Of a stretch of 64,000 nt of DNA, positions 38,001 through 46,983 are shown in pieces. The notes under the pieces are model-generated. The model was not told the DNA's origin and searched no databases. It was given only the letters and a program-made list of their open reading frames with translations. Made by a program: the position numbers and the translations under genes. Within the stretch, counting starts at the first letter, position 1, and each line of letters starts with the position of its first letter. Source of the stretch: Bradyrhizobium embrapense (GTDB lineage Bacteria > Pseudomonadota > Alphaproteobacteria > Rhizobiales > Xanthobacteraceae); the NCBI RefSeq assembly GCF_001189235.2, contig NZ_LFIP02000006.1:351470-415469 (forward strand), given 5' to 3'.

Positions 38001-38483
38001 TCAGGAGCTGGCGTTCAGCACGGTGACGGCGCGGCGGTTCTGCGACCAGCAGGAAATGTCGTTACAGACCGCGACCGGACGCTCCTTGCCGTAGGAGATG
38101 GTGCGCATGCGGCTTGGGTCGATGCCGCGCGAAGCGAGATACGAGCGGACCGACTGGGCACGGCGTGCACCGAGCGCGATGTTGTATTCGCGCGTGCCGC
38201 GCTCGTCGGCATGACCTTCGATCGTGAAGGAATAGCGGTTGTAGGTCTGCAGCCACTGCGCCTGCTTGTCGAGGGTCGCGGTTGCCTGCGGGCTGAGATC
38301 GGTCTGATCGCTCTCAAAGAACACGCGGTCGCCGACATTGACCACGAAATCCTGCTGACTGCCCGGGGTCGCGGCGCCCCCGATCGCGCCGTTGGCGTCC
38401 AACGGGTTCTTGTTGGCGCAGGCGCCCATCGACAGCGCCACGGCCAGAACCGCAACCAGCTTCATACCCTGGAGATAATTCAT
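38001..38483 (-). CDS. pal: peptidoglycan-associated lipoprotein Pal
   Basis: A 160-residue outer-membrane lipoprotein. A short signal ends in a lipobox-like SMGAC (about 20-24). The OmpA-type domain has SFTIEGHADERGTREYNIALGARRA, with the Asp/Arg that bind diaminopimelate, and ends in NRRAVTVL. Pal anchors the outer membrane to peptidoglycan and partners TolB. The start at 38483 (MNYLQGMKLV) gives a normal signal length; a farther upstream ATG would add a non-signal-like tail. First gene of pal-cpoB-tilS. Confidence 0.95.
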   Translation of the reverse strand: MNYLQGMKLVAVLAVALSMGACANKNPLDANGAIGGAATPGSQQDFVVNVGDRVFFESDQTDLSPQATATLDKQAQWLQTYNRYSFTIEGHADERGTREYNIALGARRAQSVRSYLASRGIDPSRMRTISYGKERPVAVCNDISCWSQNRRAVTVLNASS

Positions 38484-38788
38484 TCCCGGAGCCTCCACGC
38501 TCACGCTCTTCGTACTACCCAATCGGTCTACAGGGCGATGGTTAAGCGAACGTTCCGTCAACCTTGACGAGACCTTGCTGGAGCCCATCAAATGCCAGGC
38601 AATGCCGGAAAGCGCCCCCGATGGTTAATGGGTGGCAAATGTGGCGCGATGGTGAAGGGAAGCCAAGGTTCGCTGGAACCAAATCGCAATAGGCAATTTT
38701 GTCACCGTCCGCGACCGGCGACAGAAAGTTGCACGCTTGGAACGCGGTACCCGGTGGCCCTAGTGAACGGCAGCCGGCGGATTCCCGG
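38484..38788. other. intergenic region between pal and the FeeM-like gene
   Basis: 305 bp without an open frame of coding character. It is presumably the promoter region for pal, since the next gene upstream ends at 38789. I see no hairpin or repeat of note. Confidence 0.5.
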
Positions 38789-39520
38789 TCAGGAATGCGG
38801 CACGATCGAATGGCGCTCGAATCGATCGATCGTCGGCTGCTGGTGCACGTGGTTTTCGCGCTCGAACAGCATGCGGCGCTCGAACGCCGATGAGCGCATC
38901 ATCGGGTAGCGATTGAACACCTTGTCGCGCATGGTCGGGAAATCCGCCGCCATCAGGCCGACCGGCTTGAGCAGGCCTGGGAACAGGCGCGGCTCGGCGA
39001 TGGTCTCGTGGAAGAAGACGCGGCGGTAGAATGCCTGGTGCTCGGGGCGGACGATCGCCAGCCCCAGATCGGCGCCGAAATACTCGCAAGCCATGTAGGC
39101 GAGGCGGACAGTAACATAGGGCAGCTCAGGCGCGCGCCGGGCCCGATCGGGATCCGCAACGAATCGCGCGGGATCAATGATGATCTCGTTACGATCGAGC
39201 TTGGGATGCAGGATTTCGCCGAACGCCTCCGCAGAACAGGACTCGCGCCACTCGTTCGTCAGCACGCTGATGCGAACCGAACTGCTGAGCTCGCCGTCGA
39301 TATAGACGCCGAAGGTCCAGGAGTTCTCCAGATCATCATATTGATCCGTGACCCGCTGCTCGGCCGATTCCTTCACGGCGCCTTCGCGCAGATAGGCGCG
39401 ATAACGCAGATTGTAGATCTCTTCCTTTTCGGCGGGCGTTTTGGCGAGGCGGTAATCAACCTGGTCGAGCAGCTCGGGGCCCCGCGAAAAAGCGCGGGGC
39501 GCAACGACGGGGGACCTCAT
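38789..39520 (-). CDS. FeeM/LuxI-like N-acyl amino acid synthase domain protein
   Basis: A 243-residue protein with the GNAT-like fold of autoinducer synthases. The pattern YRLAKTPAEKEEIYNLRYRAYLREG (about 23-47) resembles the conserved N-terminal Arg/Tyr region of LuxI/FeeM. The central strand ELSSSVRISVL, then EIIIDPARFVADPDRARRAPELP and AYMACEYFGADLGLAIVRPEHQAFYRRVFF follow the FeeM/exosortase-linked acyltransferase pattern. It may attach an acyl chain from ACP or CoA to an amino group. Substrate, product and signalling role are unknown. It lies between pal and a GGDEF-EAL gene, inside the tol-pal block. Confidence 0.68.
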   Translation of the reverse strand: MRSPVVAPRAFSRGPELLDQVDYRLAKTPAEKEEIYNLRYRAYLREGAVKESAEQRVTDQYDDLENSWTFGVYIDGELSSSVRISVLTNEWRESCSAEAFGEILHPKLDRNEIIIDPARFVADPDRARRAPELPYVTVRLAYMACEYFGADLGLAIVRPEHQAFYRRVFFHETIAEPRLFPGLLKPVGLMAADFPTMRDKVFNRYPMMRSSAFERRMLFERENHVHQQPTIDRFERHSIVPHS

Positions 39521-39691
39521 GAACTACTCCGGACTTTCACGACAACTTTTGCGAGCTGGCTAAAACCTTAACAGCTTCTTAATTTTCGTCAAAACAATCG
39601 AGACAATACAGTTAACCTTTGACCGCGAGCGGAACTCAGGATAGTGCCGCCACAGGCTTTCACAACCATCGATTGAAGTAATTGAGCTAGA

Positions 39692-42022
39692 TCAAGCAAT
39701 CGAGCGCGAGGGAACCACGTGCAGCTGCTCGTCGGCGCGCCTGCCGTGCGAGGCGTTGAGCAGCTGGCGGATGCGCACCGCGGGAACCGGCCGGCTGAAC
39801 AGGTATCCCTGTGCTTCGGTCACCGCGCCGTCGGCGCTGATCAGTTCGAGCTGCTCGTTGGTCTCGATCCCCTCGACCACCACAGACATGCCCAGGTCCG
39901 CCGACAGCCGCGCCACGCCGCGCAACAGGGTCAGCGGGCGATCGCTGTCGATGCCTTCGAGGAAGGAGCGGTCGATCTTGACCTTCTGCAGCGGGAAATT
40001 GTGCAGATAGCTGAGCGACGAATAGCCGGTGCCGAAATCATCCAGCGAGATCCGCACGCCCAGCGAGCGCAATTGCGACAGCACGTCGTGGGTCAGCTCG
40101 GTGTTGTGCAGCAGGGAGGATTCGGTGATCTCGATCTCGAGGCGGTGCGCCGGCAGACCGGAGACCTCGAGCGCATAGCGGACCTCGCTCAGCACGTCGC
40201 GTTGATGGAACTGCTGCGGCGAGAAATTGACCGCGACGCTGACCGCCTCCGGCCACTTCATGCATTCCATGCAGGCCTTGCGCAGGATCCAGCGGCCGAG
40301 ATCGACGATCAGGCCCATATCCTCGGCCACCGGAATGATGTCGACGGGTGAGACCGTGCCGCGCGCCGGATGGTTCCAGCGCAACAGCGCCTCGCACGTC
40401 GAGACCTTGCCGGACTTCAGGTTGATCAGCGGCTGGTAGAACAGCTCGAATTCCTCGTTGGCGAGCGCCTTGCGCAGATCGAGCTCGAGGATCCGCCGGG
40501 CCTCGACAGTCTGGGCCATCTCGTCGCGGAAGAAGCAGAAGGTGCCGCGGCCGTCGGCCTTGGCACGGTAGAGGGCCATATCGGCGTTCTTCAGCAGCGT
40601 GTCGGCGCCGACGCCGGGCGCGGTCATCGCGATGCCGACGCTGGCGCCGATCTCGACAAGGTGGTTGTCGATCTTGTAGCGCTCGCTGAGGCGGTCGACG
40701 ATGCGCCGCGCCAGGGCGGCGGCGTCCTCATGCGAGTGGATGTTCTGCTGGAACACGACGAACTCGTCGCCGCCGAAGCGGGCCACGAAATCCTCCGGAC
40801 GCAGCATCTCTCGCAGCCGTTCGGCGACCGCGCAAAGCAGCTGGTCGCCGCAGGGATGGCCGAGCGTATCGTTGACCTGCTTGAACTGGTCGAGGTCGAC
40901 GAACAGCAATGCGGAGCGATGGTCGCGGTGCTGCATGGCGAGCAACCGGCCGATCTCGTCGCGGAAATTGACGCGGTTGGGCAGCGCGGTCAGTTCGTCG
41001 TAGCGCGCGAGATGGCTGATCCTGGCCTCGGCGTCCTTGCGCTCGGTTATATCCTCGACCAGCATGACCGTGCCGCCGCCTGGCATCGGCTGGAACGTCC
41101 AGTCCAGCGAACGGTTCTGGGCCGGATCGGGGTCGCTGGTGACGATGTCGCCGCGCTGGGAGCTCTCGATCTCGCAGAGAATTTGTTGCGCCGCCGCGGT
41201 CGAGATCGCGCCGGACAGAACGCAGGCATTGCAGATGTCGGTGGCGCTGGCGCCGCGCTGCACGAAATCGTCCGATAGCTGCATCATCTCGATGAAGCGG
41301 TGGTTCATCACCGCGAGGCGTCCGTCGTCGCGGAACATGCACAAGCCGTGCGGCATGTTGTTGAGCGCGGTATCGAACTGATGCGCCAGCGCCGCCTCGC
41401 GGAAGCTGGCGGTCAGCGCCTTGACGAAGATCGCATGCAGGCTGAGGTTGATGCCCTTCAGGCCGAGGAAGAACAGCACCAGCAGGATCGAAAGGCCGAT
41501 GTAGTAGAAGTCGCCATGCAGCGCCAGGGCGAGCGACATCGGCCCGCAGGCGACCAGCACGTGGAGCTGCAGGAGCCGCGGCCGTCCGTAGTTGCGGGCC
41601 GCGCCGCCCGCCGTGTAGCCGACCGTCACCGCGACGCAGAGCATGTGCGCGATCGCATCGTCGCTGCCGAGTATGGTGACAAAGCACCAGGCGCCCAGCA
41701 CCATGGCGTACACGATCGCACCGATCGAATAGCGCGGCGCCCAGACCCTGGCTTCCTCGTAGGTCAGCCCGCCACCCTGCCCCTCATCGTATTTGCGCAT
41801 CCAGACCGCACGGGCGGTTCCGATGGCAATGATCAGGAAGGCGAACGGCCACAGCAGCACATTGCCGGTCTTGAGCGCGGTCATCACGGCGGCGGCGGCC
41901 GTGGCGACGCTGCCGAGGAACATCGCCCAGAAATTCTGGCGCATCGAATCCACGAGTGCAGCGTAGAGCACTGGCTCCAGCTCGTCCTGGCTGCCTCGTC
42001 GTTTCTGATCCACCAACTGCAT
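39692..42022 (-). CDS. bifunctional diguanylate cyclase/phosphodiesterase, membrane-bound
   Basis: A 776-residue protein. The N-terminal ~210 residues hold about six hydrophobic helices. A PAS-type region follows (FDTALNNMPHGLCMFRDDGRLAVMN). The GGDEF domain keeps RFGGDEF with an RPED inhibitory site five residues before. The EAL domain has CEALLRWNHP, then AVNFSPQQF, EITESSLLHN and LDDFGTGYSSLSYLH, i.e. the full set for c-di-GMP hydrolysis. It is likely to make or break c-di-GMP in response to a membrane signal. It lies between tolB and the FeeM-like gene, with 188 bp in front of tolB's end. Confidence 0.93.
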   Translation of the reverse strand: MQLVDQKRRGSQDELEPVLYAALVDSMRQNFWAMFLGSVATAAAAVMTALKTGNVLLWPFAFLIIAIGTARAVWMRKYDEGQGGGLTYEEARVWAPRYSIGAIVYAMVLGAWCFVTILGSDDAIAHMLCVAVTVGYTAGGAARNYGRPRLLQLHVLVACGPMSLALALHGDFYYIGLSILLVLFFLGLKGINLSLHAIFVKALTASFREAALAHQFDTALNNMPHGLCMFRDDGRLAVMNHRFIEMMQLSDDFVQRGASATDICNACVLSGAISTAAAQQILCEIESSQRGDIVTSDPDPAQNRSLDWTFQPMPGGGTVMLVEDITERKDAEARISHLARYDELTALPNRVNFRDEIGRLLAMQHRDHRSALLFVDLDQFKQVNDTLGHPCGDQLLCAVAERLREMLRPEDFVARFGGDEFVVFQQNIHSHEDAAALARRIVDRLSERYKIDNHLVEIGASVGIAMTAPGVGADTLLKNADMALYRAKADGRGTFCFFRDEMAQTVEARRILELDLRKALANEEFELFYQPLINLKSGKVSTCEALLRWNHPARGTVSPVDIIPVAEDMGLIVDLGRWILRKACMECMKWPEAVSVAVNFSPQQFHQRDVLSEVRYALEVSGLPAHRLEIEITESSLLHNTELTHDVLSQLRSLGVRISLDDFGTGYSSLSYLHNFPLQKVKIDRSFLEGIDSDRPLTLLRGVARLSADLGMSVVVEGIETNEQLELISADGAVTEAQGYLFSRPVPAVRIRQLLNASHGRRADEQLHVVPSRSIA

Positions 42023-42210
42023 CTGCAGACGTACGCGTCCCTTTCCGGCTGCGTAGTTCTAACCGTCGCAGGTGAAGTCTTTCTGAGGGAACATCGTTAG
42101 CGAGTCGTTGCCGCGGCTAATTGATAGCCGAAATTCGGCATAAGTTTCAGTGCGCTAGGTAAGAAGTGCCGACCCCCTACGGGGTTCCCCGGAGGAGCTC
42201 TGCGCGAGCC
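42023..42210. other. short intergenic region upstream of the GGDEF-EAL gene
   Basis: 188 bp that separates the tolB stop from the GGDEF-EAL start. A small inverted repeat, ACCCC-CTAC-GGGGT around 42173-42186, lies just after the tolB stop and may act as a weak terminator. Confidence 0.4.
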
Positions 42211-43563
42211 TCACGACAACAGCGGCGACCAAGCGGGATCCGAGGCAAAACCCGGGGTCGGCACCCGCAGCTCGTTGCGCCCGGAGACGTCGATGGTGAA
42301 CAGCGACGGGCCGCTGTTGCCGCCGGGATCGCGGAAGAACATCACGACACGCCCGTTCGGCGCAAAGGTCGGGCCTTCATTGTGGAAGCCCGAGGTCAAT
42401 ATGCGCTCGCCGGAGCCGTCCGGCTTCATGATGCCGATCGCAAACTGCCCGCCGCCCTGCTTGGTGAAGGCGATGTAGTCGCCGCGCGGCGACCAGACCG
42501 GCGTCGAATAGGTGCCGTCGCCGAACGAGATGCGCTGGGCCGCGCCGCCGGTTGCCGGCATCACGTAGATCTGCGGCTTGCCGCCGCGGTCGGATTCGAA
42601 GCACAGCCGCGTGCCGTCGGGCGCATAGGACGGCGAGGTATCGATCGCCGGCGTGTCGGTCAGCCGGGTCATCGACTTCGAGCGCAGGTCCATCACGAAC
42701 AGGTTGGAGTTGCCGCCCTGCTGCAGGCTCATGATGACGCGCTGGCCGTCGGGCGAGAAACGCGGCGAGAACGACATGCCCGGGAAATTGCCGACGATCT
42801 CGCGCTGGCCGGTCTCGATGTTGAGCAGATAGACGCGCGGGTCGCCCTGCCCGAATTCCATATAGGTGATTTCCTGGGTCGACGGCGAGAAGCGCGGCGT
42901 CAGCACGAGATCCGAGCCGCGGGTCAGATAGCGCACATTGGCGCCGTCCTGGTCCATCAGCGCGAGGCGCTTGACGCGGCGATCCGCCGAGCCGCTCTCG
43001 TCGACGAACACGACGCGGGTGTCGAAATAGCCCTTCTCGCCGGTCAGCCGCTCGTAGATCTGGTCGGAGATGATGTGCGCGATGCGCCGCCAGTATTCGG
43101 CGGAGGTGTCGTACTGCTGGCCGGCGAGCTGCTGGCCGGTGTTGACGTCCCAGAGCCGGAACTCCGCCTTCACGCGGCCGTTGCCCTGGCGCGTCATCCG
43201 GCCGGTCACCAGCGCCTGCGCATTGATGCTCTTCCAGTTGTTGAAGTTCGGCGCCGCGTCGATGTTGATCTGCTTCTCGAGATAGGCGGCCTGATCGATC
43301 GGCGCGAACAATCCGCTGCGCTTGAGATTGTTGGTGATCACCTGCGTGACGCCGACGCCGACCTCGGTGTCGCCGGGCGTGCCGGCGGCAAAATTCGGGA
43401 TCGCGATCGGCAGCGGCGCGAAGTCGCCTTCGGGAACGATGATGCGTTTCTGGGCGAAGGCGCTGCGGCTTCCGGCGAGCGCGCCAAGCGCGGCCATGCC
43501 GGAGATCATCTGTCGGCGATTGAGGCGAAAGGTCATTGCACGCAAATCATTCTGGTCGGTCAT
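42211..43563 (-). CDS. tolB: Tol-Pal system protein TolB
   Basis: A 450-residue periplasmic protein. It begins with a basic, twin-arginine-like region (LNRRQMISGMAALGALAG) and a signal cleaved near SAFAQ. Domain 1 (about 32-160) and a C-terminal six-bladed propeller (about 190-440) with the TolB repeat motif DGKRVIMS-like SPDGQRVIM, YAPDGTRLCFESDRGG and APNGRVVMFF. It binds Pal and TolA at the outer membrane. An alternative TTG start 10 codons upstream exists. It follows tolA by 45 bp. Confidence 0.95.
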   Translation of the reverse strand: MTDQNDLRAMTFRLNRRQMISGMAALGALAGSRSAFAQKRIIVPEGDFAPLPIAIPNFAAGTPGDTEVGVGVTQVITNNLKRSGLFAPIDQAAYLEKQINIDAAPNFNNWKSINAQALVTGRMTRQGNGRVKAEFRLWDVNTGQQLAGQQYDTSAEYWRRIAHIISDQIYERLTGEKGYFDTRVVFVDESGSADRRVKRLALMDQDGANVRYLTRGSDLVLTPRFSPSTQEITYMEFGQGDPRVYLLNIETGQREIVGNFPGMSFSPRFSPDGQRVIMSLQQGGNSNLFVMDLRSKSMTRLTDTPAIDTSPSYAPDGTRLCFESDRGGKPQIYVMPATGGAAQRISFGDGTYSTPVWSPRGDYIAFTKQGGGQFAIGIMKPDGSGERILTSGFHNEGPTFAPNGRVVMFFRDPGGNSGPSLFTIDVSGRNELRVPTPGFASDPAWSPLLS

Positions 43564-43608
43564 TGTCGGTAAACTTTGTTTGCTATTGGCCAAGCGATGC
43601 GGCCGTCC

Positions 43609-44541
43609 TCAGGTCTTTCGCTCTGTGAACACCGGTGCAAAATACTTCCATTCGTCGAAGAAAGCCGCCGGCAAATTGTACGGCTGGCATTCGATGATCG
43701 CGCGCAGCGCGCTCTCTTGATACACCCGCAAATACGGCGTCGACGGCGTGCCTTCCGGCACCGGCATGCCCTCGAGCGAGCCGTCGCGCTTCAGCTTGAT
43801 CGAGAACACGGCCTCGGTCTGCTGCGCCTCGATGCCGCCATAGGGTTTCTTCCAGCAGCGCTCGACCTGCTGCTTGAACATCGCCCCCCAGGTCGCGGAG
43901 TTGTCGGCGGCCTTGCCCTTGGCCGTGCCGAGCGCGGCGTTGGCGTTGAGCGCATCGCCGGTCGCCGCAGCGCGAGTCGGATCACGCTTGTCGAGCAGCG
44001 CTGCGATCTTGCTCTGGTCGAACACGCGATCCTTCGGCTTCTGCTCGGGCGGCGGCTTGGCGGCCTGTGCGACAGGCTTCGGGGGCGGCTTCTTCTCTTC
44101 CTTCTTGATCGCTTCGGCGATCGGATCGGGCTTCACCGGATCGGGCTTCTTCTCGACCGGCTTCGGCTCTTCCTTCGGCTTGTTCTCGACCTTCTTCGGC
44201 GGATCCGGCTTCTTGTCCTCTGGCTTCTCCACCTTCGGCGCCGGCTGCGGCGCGGTGTCGGTCACGACAGGCGGCTTCTTCTCCTCGACCTTGCCGACGG
44301 TGTCGTCGACCGGCTTGGCTTCGGCGACCTTGTCGACCAGCGGCTTGGGATTTTCCTTCTTGCCGTCCTTCTGACCGGCCATGAGATGGGAGAGCTGGTC
44401 GGGCGAGATCACATCGACGGCGACCGACTCCTCTTCGGGCATCACGTAAGCCCTGGTCGAAAACGAGACGAGGCCCCACCCGATCACGAGGACGTGCAGG
44501 ACAATCGATGCCGCCAGAGTCTTGTCGACCTTGACCTTCAA
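43609..44541 (-). CDS. tolA: Tol-Pal system protein TolA
   Basis: A 310-residue protein. Its N-terminal transmembrane helix (about 9-28, AASIVLHVLVIGWGLVSF) is followed by a long Lys/Pro/Glu/Asp-rich domain (about 50-205) with near repeats such as KPDPVKPDPIAEAIKKEEKK. The C-terminal domain (about 215-310) ends with LPAAFFDEWKYF. TolA connects TolQ-TolR in the inner membrane with TolB/Pal. The C-terminal domain is of the alphaproteobacterial type, with WKKPYGGIEAQQTEAVF. Confidence 0.92.
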   Translation of the reverse strand: MKVKVDKTLAASIVLHVLVIGWGLVSFSTRAYVMPEEESVAVDVISPDQLSHLMAGQKDGKKENPKPLVDKVAEAKPVDDTVGKVEEKKPPVVTDTAPQPAPKVEKPEDKKPDPPKKVENKPKEEPKPVEKKPDPVKPDPIAEAIKKEEKKPPPKPVAQAAKPPPEQKPKDRVFDQSKIAALLDKRDPTRAAATGDALNANAALGTAKGKAADNSATWGAMFKQQVERCWKKPYGGIEAQQTEAVFSIKLKRDGSLEGMPVPEGTPSTPYLRVYQESALRAIIECQPYNLPAAFFDEWKYFAPVFTERKT

Positions 44542-44571
44542 ATCAGGCTTCCCCGTGCCTTGGCATGGTGG

Positions 44572-45039
44572 CTATCCGCCTTCCGGGATGATGACGATAT
44601 TCGCCTTGAATCCCGCGGCCCGGACCTCCCCGAGCAATTTCATCATATCCGTGTAACAAACGTCCTTGTCGCCACGCAGATAGACCACCTTTTCGGCATC
44701 CGACCGGGCATCTCCGATCGCCTTGATCTTGGCCGGAAAATCGGCGGCCGTGACCGGCGCGTCGCCGAGATAGAGCTCGACATTCGAGTTGCAGCCGCCG
44801 CCGGTGCGCTTGACCGACAGCGTCAGCGGCGGCTGGTTCGACGAGATCGACTTGCCGCCGCTCGCAACCGGCAGGTCGATGTCGATGTTCGACGTCATCA
44901 ACGGCGCCGCAACCATGAAGATGATCAGGAGCACCAGCATCACGTCGACCATCGGCGTGACGTTGATCTCGGCCATGACCGGCTTGCGCCCGCCGCGGCG
45001 GCGTCTGCCACCACCGGACCCTGCCATGCTCATCGCCAT
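44572..45039 (-). CDS. tolR: Tol-Pal system protein TolR
   Basis: A 155-residue ExbD/TolR protein. A cytosolic basic start (GGGRRRRGGRKPVMAEINVTP) leads into the single transmembrane helix MVDVMLVLLIIFMVAAPLM, whose conserved Asp (in MVDVML) is the proton-motive site. A periplasmic domain follows, with two Cys residues (GGGCNSNVELYLG, and KDVCYTDMMK) that could form a disulfide. It works with TolQ to energise TolA. The start at 45039 gives the normal 14-residue lead before the TPMVDV motif. Confidence 0.95.
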   Translation of the reverse strand: MAMSMAGSGGGRRRRGGRKPVMAEINVTPMVDVMLVLLIIFMVAAPLMTSNIDIDLPVASGGKSISSNQPPLTLSVKRTGGGCNSNVELYLGDAPVTAADFPAKIKAIGDARSDAEKVVYLRGDKDVCYTDMMKLLGEVRAAGFKANIVIIPEGG

Positions 45040-45073
45040 GATCGTGCGCTCACAAGGGTGACCACCATAAATC

Positions 45074-45787
45074 TCAGCCCCGCTCGTCGATCTGACGCGA
45101 CAGGATGGCGGAGAACTCGTCGGCGAACCCCTCCAGGCGCGCGGCCTGCCGGTTCACCTCCGAGGTGAACTTATTGTAGAAAATAGTCGCCGGAATTGCG
45201 GCAATCAGGCCGATTGCGGTCGCAAACAGCGCTTCCGCGATACCGGGCGCCACCACCGCCAAAGAGGTGTTTTTCGAGGCAGCGATCGACTGGAAGCTCG
45301 ACATGATGCCCCAGACGGTGCCGAACAGGCCGACAAAGGGGCCGGCCGAGCCGACGGTCGCCAGCACCAGCAGCCGGCGTTCCAGCCGCTCCACCTCCCG
45401 GGCGATCGAGACGTTCATGACCTTCTCGATTCGAGCCTGCAGGCCGGCAAACGACCGCGACTGGCTCTCGAAGGAGCGCTTCCACTCCCGCATCGCGGCC
45501 ACGAAACAGGCCGCCATCGACTGGGTCGGCTTGGCCGAAAGCGCCCGGTAGAGTTCCTCGATCGACTGGCCGGACCAGAACGCCTGCTCGAATTTGTCCA
45601 TCGCCCGTTTGGTGCGAGCGTAGAGCAGGATCTTGTCGATCGCGATCGCCCAGACCCACACCGAGCAGGACAGAAGTCCCAGCATCACGCATTTGACGAC
45701 CCAATGGGCCTGCCAAAACAACGCGATGAGCGACACGTCGCTCGATGCCAGTGGCAGAGTTGACTGCGCCACGTCGGCGGGATTCAT
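45074..45787 (-). CDS. tolQ: Tol-Pal system protein TolQ
   Basis: A 237-residue ExbB/TolQ inner-membrane protein with three helices: SLIALFWQAHWVVKCVMLGLLSCSVWVWAI (about 20-50), then TVGSAGPFVGLFGTVWGIMSSF (about 140-162) and EALFATAIGLIAAIPATIFYNKF (about 185-207). The second and third helices carry the Gly/Thr-rich segments that form the proton channel with TolR. The start at 45787 follows GAGGAT; a longer in-frame extension is not supported. First gene of the tolQRAB run. Confidence 0.95.
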   Translation of the reverse strand: MNPADVAQSTLPLASSDVSLIALFWQAHWVVKCVMLGLLSCSVWVWAIAIDKILLYARTKRAMDKFEQAFWSGQSIEELYRALSAKPTQSMAACFVAAMREWKRSFESQSRSFAGLQARIEKVMNVSIAREVERLERRLLVLATVGSAGPFVGLFGTVWGIMSSFQSIAASKNTSLAVVAPGIAEALFATAIGLIAAIPATIFYNKFTSEVNRQAARLEGFADEFSAILSRQIDERG

Positions 45788-46392
45788 CGGCAATATCCTC
45801 TCAACGCAAGTGTCCCAATCAGGCGGGCCGCCAATCGGCGCCGGTTCGACGGCCGCGCGCCCGGCGCGGCAAAAACTGCGCGAGAGCCTCTTACATCTGT
45901 CGCATGGGGGGGCCCGTCCGAAGCCGGGCCCTGCTTCCCCTGCCAACATGTCAAAACGAGGGCTTTTCACGCGGCATTCCGACCCTAACCAAACGCTAAT
46001 CATGGTTAAGGCGAGGTTACCAAAGGGAAATTTGGGGGCGGGAATTGCCGCCGGCTGAGCCGGTTGGCGGGTTCCCGAGATGAACGGATTACAGCGTTGC
46101 GGGCTCTGCGTCGTCGAGCAACTCGCGCGTGAGGGACACATCGGCGGCAGGGCTCCCCCCCCCTTGCGGGGGAGGGCTGGGGAGAGGGGTGCCACACGAT
46201 GCGTGCCGCTCTGCATAGGTTACGACGACAAGCAAACAAAGTTGCGAGAGCGGTGCACTCTTCGATCAACCCGCCCGGGGCCCCTCTCCCCGCCCTCTCC
46301 CGCAAGGGGAGAGGGAGCCTGAGAGGCGTGTTCACCTCACGGTCACTCCTGGCGCATTACCCTGCTCGACCGGAATGACGACGAAGAGCACG
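45788..46392. other. long intergenic region between tolQ and crcB
   Basis: About 605 bp with no convincing gene. It contains a large compound palindrome (46151-46319). The tolQ promoter probably lies just upstream of 45787, and the crcB end is close to 46393. The rest looks like non-coding, moderately AT-richer DNA. Confidence 0.6.
46151..46319. repeat. compound palindromic element, type C
   Basis: GGCTCCCCCCCCCTTGCGGG and a GGGGAGAGGG-type left part (46151-46193) face an inverse right part ending CTCTCCCGCAAGGGGAGAGG (46277-46319). Each half can fold and the two halves can pair with each other. It resembles the intergenic elements at 8.3 and 48.4 kb in its use of CTCTCCC/GGGAGAG stems but differs in sequence. 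Confidence 0.6.
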
Positions 46393-46779
46393 TCAGGTCA
46401 GATGCCTGACGATCGCAAGCCCGGCGAACAGACCCGCGATCGACAGTGCCACCGAGCCCGCGACATACAGCGCGGCAAGCCCAAGCTCGCCGCGCTCATA
46501 GAGCAGCGCGGTGTCGAGCGAGAAGGCGGAGAAAGTGGTGTAGCCGCCGAGGATGCCGGTCATCAGGAACAGCCGCCAGGGCTGCGAGGCCTCGCCCTTG
46601 AAGGCGAGATAGCCGGCGATCAGGCCCATCACGGTCGAGCCCGTGATGTTGATGATGAAGGTGCCGTAAGGAAACGCGGTGCCGATGCAGCGCGCGCAGG
46701 TGACGTTGATCAGATGGCGCAGCGTCGCTCCGAGACCGCCGCCGAAGAAGACGATGAGATAGCTTGCGAGTTGCCCCAT
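46393..46779 (-). CDS. crcB: fluoride channel CrcB/Fluc
   Basis: A 128-residue four-helix membrane protein. It shows GGGLGATLRHLINVTCARCIG near the start and FPYGTFIINITGSTVMGLIAGYL in the middle, with the conserved Asn in the GTFIINITGS motif. The helix around GILGGYTTFSAFSLDTALLY carries the Phe-box. It exports fluoride as a dual-topology dimer. No fluoride riboswitch is visible upstream (46780-46983). Single gene, probably co-oriented with sodB but distinct. Confidence 0.95.
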   Translation of the reverse strand: MGQLASYLIVFFGGGLGATLRHLINVTCARCIGTAFPYGTFIINITGSTVMGLIAGYLAFKGEASQPWRLFLMTGILGGYTTFSAFSLDTALLYERGELGLAALYVAGSVALSIAGLFAGLAIVRHLT

Positions 46780-46867
46780 TCGGAACGTTGTGCCGCAACG
46801 TTACGGTCGTCGCAAGGAAACAAAAAGGGCAGCAGCCGTGGCTGCCGCCCTCGAAAACTCTCTCAAC

Positions 46868-46972
46868 GTCATTCCGGGGCAGCCCGCAGGGCTGAGCCCG
46901 GAATCCATTTATCCACCGCACGTGCGGCTCGATAGATTCCGGGCTCGACGCTGCGCGTCGCCCCGGAATGAC
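46868..46972. repeat. inverted-repeat intergenic element, type D
   Basis: GTCATTCCGGGGC (46868-46880) and its perfect complement GCCCCGGAATGAC (46960-46972) enclose a second inner pair, GAGCCCGGAATC and GATTCCGGGCTC. The element stands between crcB and sodB and resembles intergenic palindromes common in Bradyrhizobium. It is non-coding. Confidence 0.65.
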
Positions 46973-46983
46973 AGCGCTTACGC

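Noticed and set aside
46780..46983. Fluoride riboswitch in front of crcB
   Set aside because: I looked for the conserved GGNGAUGG-type pattern and pseudoknot and did not find it; the region is mostly the type D palindrome.
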